The position numbers and the translations under genes are program-made. This document shows, in pieces, positions 1 to 6,171 of a stretch of 6,231 bases of DNA. The notes under the pieces are model-generated. The model was not told the origin of the DNA and did not search any database. It saw nothing but the letters and a program-made list of their open reading frames with translations. The stretch's first letter is position 1. Each line of letters begins with the position of its first letter. Source of the stretch: Sporomusa sp. (GTDB lineage Bacteria > Bacillota_C > Negativicutes > Sporomusales > Sporomusaceae); assembly GCA_029256645.1 (NCBI GenBank), contig JAQSXM010000212.1, forward strand, positions 1 through 6,231, in the 5' to 3' direction.

Positions 1-716
1 TCAACCTGCGTCTGATCAACCTTAGCCACTTTTTTTGTGGGCGGGCGCCGAGCAGCAAGACGGCGTACTAATTCTTCCGAATCCCGGGCCGATAAGTCCT
101 CCTCGACAATCTGTTTGGCCGCCTCAAGTTGTAATTCAGGTATTTCCAAAGCTAACAATGGTCTGGCTTGTCCCATAGATAATGTTCCACGTGAAACAAA
201 ATCCCGAATCTCTGGCTGCAGATTAAGTAAACGTACAATGTTAGCAATCATTGAACGACTCCGTCCAATCTTTTGGGCTACTTCTTCCTGGGTTAATCCA
301 AACTCCTCCATAAGCCGCCGGAAAGCCATTGCTTCTTCAATTGGATTGAGATTCTGACGTTGTAGATTCTCAATTAAGGCAATCTCCATCATCTCAGCAT
401 CTGTATAATCACGCACCACCGCCGGAATTTGTTTCAACCCGGCTAACTGCGAGGCCCGCCACCGCCGCTCACCAGCTACTAATTCATAGCCACTAAGTGT
501 CTTGCGCACAATAACCGGTTGAATAACACCATGTTGCTTAATTGATTGTGCCAGCTCAGCTAATGCCTCTTCATCAAACTCCTGCCGGGGCTGATGCGGA
601 TTAGGAACAATATCTTTGATTGTAATCTCATTCGTGTCAGTCTCTCCGCTTGTTTCAACAGACGCAGGAGAGCCAAACAAGGCATCTAATCCTCGTCCCA
701 ATCCTCGTTTACTCAT
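1..716 (-). CDS. parB: Chromosome-partitioning protein ParB (Spo0J), C-terminus cut off by window edge
   Basis: ParB binds parS sites near the origin, loads there as a CTP-dependent DNA clamp, spreads, and recruits ParA and SMC. The window holds 238 complete codons from the ATG at 714-716; the C-terminal dimerisation domain lies beyond base 1. Visible in order: a basic N-terminus with LGRGLDALF (residues 6-14), the type of segment that stimulates ParA ATPase; the CTP-binding motifs GERRWRA (82-88) and ENLQR (116-120); and a helix-turn-helix around 141-163 ([19 protein letters not shown]). A linker follows from about 190, ending in a Lys/Arg-rich stretch. The start is supported by GAGGTG at 724-729, seven bases upstream. 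The ATG lies within the last codons of parA (8-base overlap), so translation is probably coupled. A parS site sits inside the gene. No internal stops or missing motifs were seen. Confidence 0.97.
   Translation of the reverse strand, partial: MSKRGLGRGLDALFGSPASVETSGETDTNEITIKDIVPNPHQPRQEFDEEALAELAQSIKQHGVIQPVIVRKTLSGYELVAGERRWRASQLAGLKQIPAVVRDYTDAEMMEIALIENLQRQNLNPIEEAMAFRRLMEEFGLTQEEVAQKIGRSRSMIANIVRLLNLQPEIRDFVSRGTLSMGQARPLLALEIPELQLEAAKQIVEEDLSARDSEELVRRLAARRPPTKKVAKVDQTQV
183..198. other. parS centromere site inside parB
   Basis: TGTTCCACGTGAAACA is a near-perfect 16-bp palindrome around CACGTG, with only position 5 asymmetric. It matches the B. subtilis-type parS consensus TGTTnCACGTGAAACA at every defined base. 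It encodes ParB residues 174-178 (Val-Ser-Arg-Gly-Thr), just after the helix-turn-helix. It is the expected nucleation site for ParB clamps; from established knowledge, B. subtilis also carries a parS within spo0J. Being inside parB it may also affect transcription of the operon, which is inference. Confidence 0.9.
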
Positions 717-1470
717 CACCAATCACCTCACGCGCTAAATCAAAATATACCTCTGTCCCTTTAGACTTGGGATCATATTTTATCACAGGCTGTCCGTGGC
801 TGGGTGCCTCACTTAAGCGTACGTTCCGTGGAATAATAGTTTGATACACTTTATGCCGAAAATGATTTTTAACTTCATCGACAACCTGAATCGATAGATT
901 AGTACGGGCATCAAACATAGTAAGCACGACCCCTTCAAGGGTCAAAACCGGATTTAAATTCTTTTGTACTAAGCTCACCGTACTCATTAATTGAGTTAAG
1001 CCTTCCAATGCATAAAACTCGCATTGGATAGGGACAAGCACCGAGTTAGCAGCCGTCAATGAATTAATCGTGAGTAAGCCTAATGAAGGAGGGCAGTCAA
1101 TCAGGACATATTCATAGCTGAATTTGGCTTTATCCAGAGCCCGTTTTAGTTTACCTTCACGCGACATCATCGATACAAGCTCAATCTCAGCCCCAGCCAG
1201 TTGAATGGTTGCCGGCAGCAACTTAAGATTAGGAATTTGTGTCTGGAGCACAATTGTTTCAAGCGGCACGTCATTCACCAAAGCATCATAGACACACCGT
1301 TTAATTGATCCTTTATTGAATCCCAATCCGCTGGTGGAGTTACCCTGCGGGTCAATATCAATAAGCAACACCTTTTTACCCAATTCAGCCAGGCAAGCCG
1401 ACAGATTAACTGCAGTCGTGGTCTTGCCTACTCCTCCTTTTTGATTGGCGATAGCAATCACTTTTACCAA
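709..1470 (-). CDS. parA: Chromosome-partitioning ATPase ParA (Soj), MinD/ParA P-loop family
   Basis: ParA is a deviant-Walker ATPase that dimerises on ATP, binds nucleoid DNA, and is switched by the N-terminus of ParB. In B. subtilis, Soj also controls DnaA. The 253-residue protein has the deviant Walker A KGGVGKTT at 11-18 (signature Lys11, catalytic Lys16), the switch I / Walker A' segment DIDPQGN at 38-44 with Asp40, and the Walker B segment [11 protein letters not shown] at 121-131. Length and numbering (Gly12, Lys16, Asp40) agree with B. subtilis Soj as recalled. It starts at TTG (1468-1470), with Shine-Dalgarno GAGGTG at 1478-1483, seven bases away. It ends in TAA at 709-711, inside the parB start. 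Cytoplasmic; no signal peptide or membrane segment. A sigma-H-like promoter lies about 50 bases upstream. Confidence 0.97.
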   Translation of the reverse strand: MVKVIAIANQKGGVGKTTTAVNLSACLAELGKKVLLIDIDPQGNSTSGLGFNKGSIKRCVYDALVNDVPLETIVLQTQIPNLKLLPATIQLAGAEIELVSMMSREGKLKRALDKAKFSYEYVLIDCPPSLGLLTINSLTAANSVLVPIQCEFYALEGLTQLMSTVSLVQKNLNPVLTLEGVVLTMFDARTNLSIQVVDEVKNHFRHKVYQTIIPRNVRLSEAPSHGQPVIKYDPKSKGTEVYFDLAREVIGDE

Positions 1471-1477
1471 ACTAGTT

Positions 1478-1483
1478 CACCTC
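1478..1483 (-). promoter_or_regulatory. parA ribosome-binding site, fixes a TTG start
   Basis: On the minus strand GAGGTG lies seven bases before the TTG at 1468-1470. The protein read from this TTG begins [13 protein letters not shown], the usual ParA N-terminus just before the Walker A motif, so the non-ATG start is well supported. parB uses the same GAGGTG with the same seven-base spacing. Confidence 0.8.
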
Positions 1484-1519
1484 AAATAGATTGTTCCATT
1501 AGAATTGTTTCATCCTTTC

Positions 1520-1547
1520 ATTCTCCTACATATGCTTAATTTCCTGC
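1520..1547 (-). promoter_or_regulatory. Sigma-H-like promoter of parAB
   Basis: On the minus strand, GCAGGAAAT (1547-1539), a 12-base spacer and GGAGAAT (1526-1520) match every defined position of the B. subtilis sigma-H consensus RnAGGAwWW-N11/12-RnnGAAT. A start site about seven bases downstream would leave a leader of roughly 40 bases before the parA TTG. No better sigma-A promoter is visible for parA: TTGGCA overlaps the -35 region but has no good -10 at the right distance. If real, it ties parAB expression to the transition to stationary phase and sporulation. This is a motif match, not proof. Confidence 0.5.
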
Positions 1548-1629
1548 CAATATTTTTTTGATATGAAAATCTTGGTGGATTAAAGCATAGAAACCAATAA
1601 TTATTTGTAAATCCGGAAATATCACAGCT

Positions 1630-1657
1630 TTAACAAATCAGCAAAATATAATATAAT
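1630..1657 (+). promoter_or_regulatory. Sigma-A promoter of the methionine synthase operon
   Basis: TTAACA (1630-1635, five of six consensus bases) and TATAAT (1652-1657, six of six) are separated by 16 bases in AT-rich DNA. Transcription would start near 1664, giving a leader of only about 32 bases. That is too short for an S-box (SAM) or cobalamin riboswitch, so any control probably acts at the promoter. Confidence 0.65.
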
Positions 1658-1679
1658 GCTAATAATACCGCACTTCATT

Positions 1680-1686
1680 AAGGAGG
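1680..1686 (+). promoter_or_regulatory. Strong ribosome-binding site of the reactivation gene
   Basis: AAGGAGG lies nine bases upstream of the ATG at 1696, a near-full complement of the 16S rRNA tail, and fixes this start. Confidence 0.8.
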
Positions 1687-1695
1687 TCTTCCCCA

Positions 1696-2382
1696 ATGCC
1701 GATTTATTATCCCCGGTTAACGACTATTGACCTTGATGAAACCAAACGCTATGCAGGGTTAGGCGGTAAAGCAGATTTTTCCGCTACACTCCTTACTGAA
1801 GCATGCACTCAGGCCCAGTTATTAGCCACCCCAAAAGGAGTTTGGCAGATCTATACCTATGACCAGGATTCCCATACCATTATGTCTCCTATGCCTCTAA
1901 ACCTAACAGCCGAGGGTATTATCAGGCATCTCGCCGGGGCAACAGAAGTAGCAGTAATGGCTGTTACAATTGGAATTTCGCTTGAGCAAGAAGTATCCAA
2001 CCTTTTTTCCAAAAATCAGTATACACTAGGCCTATTATTAGATGCAGCCGGAACAACAGCAGTAGAAATGACCTGTGATGCGGTCTGTTATGTAATATCC
2101 GGGCAAGCAGCCCGTTCAGGACTTACAACAGGTCGCCGGTTTAGCCCCGGTTATGGCGGTTGGCCAGTCGAAGTGCAACCAGAGATATTAGACTTAGCCT
2201 CAGGTTCTGCCATTGACCTTAGCGTTACAGATACCAAAATGCTGGTACCGCGCAAATCAGTCACCGCCGTCATTGGTTTGTATCCTTACCACCAGGCACT
2301 GGGGTTAAATCATGAGCAAGTATTATCATGCGATAAATGCGGACAGCCGGATTGTCAGGCACGAAAGGAGACAAATACTTAA
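1696..2382 (+). CDS. Stand-alone methionine synthase reactivation-domain protein (MetH activation domain family)
   Basis: This 228-residue protein resembles the C-terminal AdoMet-binding reactivation domain of E. coli MetH, found here as a separate polypeptide, as in Thermotoga maritima TM0269. In full-length MetH that domain binds AdoMet and lets inactive cob(II)alamin be reductively methylated back to methylcobalamin. Seen here: a conserved-looking core LDAAGTTAVE at 115-124, the AdoMet-binding type motif RxxxPGY (RRFSPGYGGWP, 147-157), and a late PRKSVTAVIGL segment (185-195). An unusual extra is the C-terminal cysteine motif C212-x2-C215-x4-C220, absent from the E. coli domain as recalled; it may bind a metal or Fe-S cluster. 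It is first in an operon, and its stop TAA shares one base with the metH ATG, so the two are probably made together. Family assignment is firm; the exact partner corrinoid protein is inferred from adjacency. Confidence 0.9.
   Translation: MPIYYPRLTTIDLDETKRYAGLGGKADFSATLLTEACTQAQLLATPKGVWQIYTYDQDSHTIMSPMPLNLTAEGIIRHLAGATEVAVMAVTIGISLEQEVSNLFSKNQYTLGLLLDAAGTTAVEMTCDAVCYVISGQAARSGLTTGRRFSPGYGGWPVEVQPEILDLASGSAIDLSVTDTKMLVPRKSVTAVIGLYPYHQALGLNHEQVLSCDKCGQPDCQARKETNT
2364..2370 (+). promoter_or_regulatory. metH ribosome-binding site, decides its start
   Basis: AAAGGAG lies 11 bases before the ATG at 2382, inside the last codons of the reactivation gene. An ATG at 2337 in the same frame would add 15 residues, but it lacks a clear Shine-Dalgarno site and would lengthen the overlap to 46 bases. 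The 2382 start gives MIHIFDGAMGTML, the normal beginning of a homocysteine methyltransferase domain. Confidence 0.8.
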
Positions 2383-4757
2383 TGATACATATTTTCGACG
2401 GTGCAATGGGAACAATGTTGCACCAAGCAGGTCTGGAACCAGGTGAATGTCCTGAATTATGGAATATTGAACAGCCCGAAAAGGTAACCTTAATCCATCG
2501 CCAATATGTAGAGGCCGGTGCAACAATCATAGAAACCAATACCTTTGGCGCTAACCGCATAAAGTTAGCCCATTACGGCCTGGAAAAGAAAACAATTGCA
2601 ATAAATGCCGCAGCGGTGGCTGCGGCGCGGCAAGCTACCGGCAATCATGCCAAAATAGCCGGTTCTGTCGGTCCGACAGGAAAGTTTATTGCCCCGCTTG
2701 GCGACCTGCCCTTCGACACCGCTTATGATGTGTTTTTTGAACAGATAAGCGCCCTTGATCAAGCTGGAATTGACTTTTTAATTATAGAAACCATTATCGA
2801 TATTCAGGAGATGCGGGCAGCACTGCTGGCAGCCAAAGCGGCAACCCGCAAACCAATTATCTGCCAGTTGTCTTTTGATGCCGACGGCCGTACCGTAACA
2901 GGTACAGATCCCTGCACAGCTGCTATTACCCTGGAAGCCATGGGGGCAACAATAATCGGCGCTAACTGCTCTTTAGGCCCTGCCCAGCTCTTACCGGTAA
3001 TTGAAACACTAGCCCAGTCGTGTTCCATACCGATCAGCGTTCAGCCTAACGCCGGCATGCCGGAGCTAATAAACGGCCAGACCGTTTTCCCCATGAAAGC
3101 AGATGAAATGGCTGCATGGATTCCCAAGCTGATAGCTGCAGGGGCCACCTTTATCGGGGGCTGCTGTGGTACTACCCCTGCTCATATTAAAGCAATCAGG
3201 CAAACTGTAGACAACCTCACAACTCAGGCTAAGTACCGGCAACACAGCGGCTTCACAGCCTTAACCAGTCGCACCCGTACCACATACCTTGGCCCCCGGT
3301 TTGCACCGGTCATTATCGGGGAGCGTATTAACCCTACTGGCCGCAAAGCCTTAGCAAAGGAAATTAAAGAAGGTAACTTTGTGGCAGTTAAAAAAGAGGC
3401 ACTCGCCCAAATTAAAGCCGGCGCCGGTATCCTGGATGTTAATATGGGGGTTCCTGGCATCAACCAAACGGCAGTCATGAAGCAGGTTATCGAAGAATTA
3501 TCGCTTTTAGTTGATGTTCCACTGGCCATCGATACAACTGATCCGGCCGCACTTGAAGCTGGACTCAAGGCCTATCCCGGCCGCGCCCTGATTAATTCGG
3601 TCACAGCCGAATCAGAAAGACTGGAAAGTTTTCTGCCATTAGCAAAAAAATATGGCGCGACAGTATTATGCCTGCCGCTGTCTGACAATGGTGTTCCCAC
3701 TACAGCTATAGAACGCGTAAAAGTTGCTAAGCAAATTATTAACATTGCCATAGAGCATGGCCTAAACCGCCACGACCTGCTACTCGACGCCCTGGTTATG
3801 ACAGTAGCAACAGATGCCCGGGCGGCAGCAGAAACACTGTTAACACTTAAATTATATAGGGAGCAATTGGGTTGTCCTGCCGTTATGGGTCTTAGCAACG
3901 TATCCTTTGGACTGCCCAGGCGTGATTTAATGAATGCCTCATTTTGTGCTATGGCACTGGCATCAGGTCTTGATGCGCCAATCCTCAATCCCTTCGACCC
4001 TCTCATGCAGGATATCTGGTCAGCCGCAACCGCCTTAAGCGGACACGACAGTCAAGCAATCGCTTACAGCAAAAAGTATGTTGATATGCCTACCCAGGCG
4101 GTTACGATTACTAATACTGCACCGGATATATTAACACAAATTCGCCAATCAGTAATTAATGGCGAAACGACAGGTGTAGCCCCTCTCATCCGCCAAGCAC
4201 TTGCTGAAGACTACTCCCCGCTTACCATTACCGACCAGGCCTTGACAGCGGCCATGAATGAAGTTGGCCAAGCTTTCGGCCAGGGCCGCTGCTTTTTACC
4301 TCAGGTATTATTATCGGCTGAAACGATGCGTACCGCCTTTAACACAATTAAAGAGGTTTTACCGGCCCACACTACCCAGAGTTTGGGCACTGTACTATTA
4401 GCTACAGTCAAAGGAGATATTCACGACCTCGGCAAAAACATCGTCGCCGCCTTGATGGAGAATAATGGCTTTACAGTCATTGACTTAGGTAAAGATGTTG
4501 CCCCGGCAACTATTGTAGCCGCTACTGAAGAGCACCACCCCCACATCGTTGGGCTCTGCGCACTTATGACCACCACACTCCCTCAAGTTGACATAACTAT
4601 TAATGCTCTCAAAGCCGCAGGCTTTGGCGTCAAAACAATTGTTGGTGGTGCTGTCCTCACCGAAAGTTATGCGCAGCAGGCTGGTGCTGATGCCTATGCC
4701 GCCAACGGCGTAGCTGCTGTCAATATAGCCAAACAGCTACTCAGCAGTAACAATTAG
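2382..4757 (+). CDS. metH: Cobalamin-dependent methionine synthase lacking the reactivation domain
   Basis: This enzyme transfers the methyl group of 5-methyltetrahydrofolate to homocysteine via cob(I)alamin, making methionine and tetrahydrofolate in the cytoplasm. At 791 residues it is shorter than E. coli MetH (about 1,227) because the fourth domain is encoded by the gene before it. Domain order: homocysteine/zinc domain (about 1-285) with zinc-ligand cysteines Cys196 (GANCSLGP) and Cys261-Cys262 (GGCCGTTPAH); pterin-binding domain (about 308-565) with IGERINPTGRK (312-322), DVNMGVPG (352-359) and NVSFGLP (506-512); cobalamin cap helices (about 583-665) with FLPQ (638-641); and a Rossmann-type B12 domain with GDIHDLGKN (678-686), whose His681 should be the lower axial cobalt ligand. 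All key residues are present. It shares one base with the previous stop codon (TAATG). A 41-base gap without a terminator precedes the next gene. Confidence 0.96.
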   Translation: MIHIFDGAMGTMLHQAGLEPGECPELWNIEQPEKVTLIHRQYVEAGATIIETNTFGANRIKLAHYGLEKKTIAINAAAVAAARQATGNHAKIAGSVGPTGKFIAPLGDLPFDTAYDVFFEQISALDQAGIDFLIIETIIDIQEMRAALLAAKAATRKPIICQLSFDADGRTVTGTDPCTAAITLEAMGATIIGANCSLGPAQLLPVIETLAQSCSIPISVQPNAGMPELINGQTVFPMKADEMAAWIPKLIAAGATFIGGCCGTTPAHIKAIRQTVDNLTTQAKYRQHSGFTALTSRTRTTYLGPRFAPVIIGERINPTGRKALAKEIKEGNFVAVKKEALAQIKAGAGILDVNMGVPGINQTAVMKQVIEELSLLVDVPLAIDTTDPAALEAGLKAYPGRALINSVTAESERLESFLPLAKKYGATVLCLPLSDNGVPTTAIERVKVAKQIINIAIEHGLNRHDLLLDALVMTVATDARAAAETLLTLKLYREQLGCPAVMGLSNVSFGLPRRDLMNASFCAMALASGLDAPILNPFDPLMQDIWSAATALSGHDSQAIAYSKKYVDMPTQAVTITNTAPDILTQIRQSVINGETTGVAPLIRQALAEDYSPLTITDQALTAAMNEVGQAFGQGRCFLPQVLLSAETMRTAFNTIKEVLPAHTTQSLGTVLLATVKGDIHDLGKNIVAALMENNGFTVIDLGKDVAPATIVAATEEHHPHIVGLCALMTTTLPQVDITINALKAAGFGVKTIVGGAVLTESYAQQAGADAYAANGVAAVNIAKQLLSSNN

Positions 4758-4783
4758 CGCGCCTGCTCTCCCTGCCTGCTGCG

Positions 4784-4790
4784 AAGGAGG
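4784..4790 (+). promoter_or_regulatory. Ribosome-binding site of the glycohydrolase gene
   Basis: AAGGAGG lies eight bases before the ATG at 4799. The good spacing supports this start and shows that the 5' part of the damaged gene still has working translation signals. Confidence 0.75.
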
Positions 4791-4798
4791 AGTTTGTT

Positions 4799-5742
4799 AT
4801 GCATCAAGGTCGTTACCGTGGTACACTACTTGGTTTGGCTGTGTGCGATGCCTTGGGAATGCCACTTGAGTTTAAAACACCGGGCAGCTTTCCCCCGGTA
4901 ACCGGGCTAACTGCCGGTGGAAAGCATAACCTCAAACCAGGAATGTGGACTGACGATACCAGCATGGCCCTGTGTCTGGCAGAAAGTTTAATCAAATGCC
5001 GGGGATTTAACCCAGCGGACCAGATGCTGCACTATGTCCGCTGGTATAAGAACGGGTACTTAAGCAGCACCGGTCAATGCTTCGATATCGGCAAAACTGT
5101 GCGAATGGCTCTTGATTCCTATATTTGTACAGGTCAACCCTATGCCGGGTCAGACAATCCTCACACCGCCGGAAATGGCTCTATCATGCGCCTGGCGCCT
5201 ATTCCACTAACATTTGCGGCTAAAATCCCCTTCTAGCCATTGATCTGGCTGCTGACAGCTCTCGTACCACCCATGGAGCTGCCGAAGCCAAAGATGGTTG
5301 CCGGTACTTAGCCGCTCTTATCATCGGGGCACTCCAGGGCCTTGACAAAACCATATTACTATCTACCGATTATTCGCCGCTATCCAAAGGTTGGAATCAC
5401 CCCTTAACTGGTAAGATAGCAGATATTGCAAGCGGTTCGTTTAAACATAAAAACCCCCCCGGCATCTGCGGCACAGGCTATGTCGCAGATTCATTAGAGG
5501 CTGCACTCTGGGCTTTTTATCATAGTAACAGTTTTATCCAGGGCGCACTTCTGGCCGTCAACTTAGGTAATGATGCCGACACCACCGGCGCAGTTTACGG
5601 TCAATTAGCCGGTGCCTATTACGGTATAAGCGCCATACCGGTTGAGTGGCTTACTACACTATACCAGCGGGAATATATTGAAGATATTGCTGATCAATTA
5701 TTGCAGCTAAGCCTAACCGGAGATCACCTGGTCAAATCTTAA
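4799..5742 (+). pseudogene. ADP-ribosylglycohydrolase (DraG/ARH family), interrupted by a one-base frameshift
   Basis: Family members remove ADP-ribose from proteins or other ADP-ribosylated targets using two magnesium ions. The first frame gives 145 residues with an N-terminal GLAVCDALGMPLEF (12-25), the metal-binding TDDT (51-54), and NGSIMRLAP (126-134), then stops at TAG 5234-5236. From about 5224 the frame one base back continues without a stop to TAA 5740-5742 and carries SSRTTHG (about 5257-5277) and the second metal motif NDADTTG (5569-5589). One extra base in AAAATCCCC (5222-5230) would join both parts into about 314 residues, the normal family size. Both halves keep their metal ligands and show no other damage, so a recent mutation, a sequencing error, or less likely ribosomal frameshifting are all possible. 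Dinitrogenase-reductase glycohydrolase (DraG) is one known member, but nothing here indicates nitrogenase. Probably co-transcribed with metH. Confidence 0.85.
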
Positions 5743-5783
5743 TTTTTTTCCATTTAAGACAAGAGTTTATATTGATATACCAA

Positions 5784-5821
5784 AAGTCCTGGTGCCACAT
5801 TTTCACGTGGTGCCAGGACTT
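5784..5821 (+). terminator. 15-bp hairpin after the metH operon, probable terminator or repeat element
   Basis: Arms 5784-5798 and 5807-5821 enclose an eight-base loop. Read as plus-strand RNA, all 15 positions pair, two of them as G-U wobbles at the centre. Read as minus-strand RNA those two become C-A mismatches, so the structure favours plus-strand transcripts. The following bases are only moderately U-rich (TATTAGTGTTGTT), weak for a classical intrinsic terminator. TGGTGCCA occurs in the same orientation in both arms (5790-5797 and 5808-5815). A dispersed palindromic repeat is the alternative reading. Confidence 0.55.
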
Positions 5822-5850
5822 ATTAGTGTTGTTCATAATATTAATTAGGA

Positions 5851-5876
5851 AAATAAACCCCTCCTAACGTGGAGGG
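5851..5876 (-). terminator. Minus-strand hairpin with T-tract
   Basis: On the minus strand CCCTCC (5876-5871), a six-base loop and GGAGGG (5864-5859) are followed, after one G, by TTTATTT (5857-5851). This is the form of a short intrinsic terminator for leftward transcription. On the plus strand no T-run follows. With the hairpin at 5784-5821 it makes a pair of terminators suited to convergent transcription. Confidence 0.45.
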
Positions 5877-5934
5877 TAACATAGTACGATTTATTTTTAT
5901 CAACCTCAGACATTTTACGTGCTTTCGCTTTGGC

Positions 5935-6070
5935 CTACTCAGCAAAGATAATACTATCCTTAATCATCTGCTCCAACCTACCCTGATGTTGCTTGCCCAA
6001 CTTGAACATCCAGCTACCGGCAATTACAACAGCAATAGTGGTTACACTCTCATTAACAATTTTTATTCAT
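5935..6070 (-). pseudogene. Possible remnant of a small membrane-anchored protein gene
   Basis: Not recognised. On the minus strand an ATG at 6070-6068 has GAGG seven bases upstream but reads only five codons (MNKNC) before TAA. One base less in the run of five A's (6064-6060) would give MNK followed by IVNESVTTIAVVIAGSW, a plausible single transmembrane segment, then a hydrophilic tail KLGKQHQGRLEQMIKDSI ending at TAG 5937-5935: 44 residues. Past that TAG the same frame stays open with a charged stretch AKAKARKMSEVDKNK, so the TAG may be a second lesion. A terminator-like hairpin lies about 60 bases downstream. Start signal, hydrophobic profile and terminator agree, but the gene is intact in no frame and I know no homolog. 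It could be chance. Confidence 0.3.
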
Positions 6071-6171
6071 AACTTCGCCTCATGATTAGTGTACGCGGGA
6101 TACCCCCCTGACCTATATCATACTGCAAAATTATGAATATCTGTTGAGACCTATGAACCTTTTAAGAATTC

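Noticed and set aside
37..357. Plus-strand reading frame of 106 codons opposite parB
   Set aside because: It is the complement of well-supported parB coding sequence with no ribosome-binding site or known motif.
2337..2381. Upstream ATG extending metH by 15 residues
   Set aside because: It would overlap the reactivation gene by 46 bases without a clear ribosome-binding site, whereas the ATG at 2382 has AAAGGAG and gives the normal domain start.
4758..4798. Repeated CCTGC/CTGCT units between metH and the glycohydrolase gene
   Set aside because: Too short and low in complexity to call a repeat element, and no hairpin or T-run to suggest a terminator.
5716..5749. Intrinsic terminator formed by sequence before the seven-T run right after the glycohydrolase stop
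   Set aside because: Only a four-base-pair stem can be drawn before the T-run; the 15-bp hairpin at 5784-5821 is far stronger.
5799..5815. Second parS-like site around CACGTG in the downstream hairpin
   Set aside because: Only the central TTTCACGTG matches; six of 16 positions of TGTTTCACGTGAAACA differ, and the sequence is explained by the hairpin arms and loop.
5869..6072. 67-codon plus-strand reading frame starting at GTG
   Set aside because: No Shine-Dalgarno sequence upstream, no recognisable motif, and its start lies inside a hairpin loop. The opposite strand carries better gene signals over the same bases.
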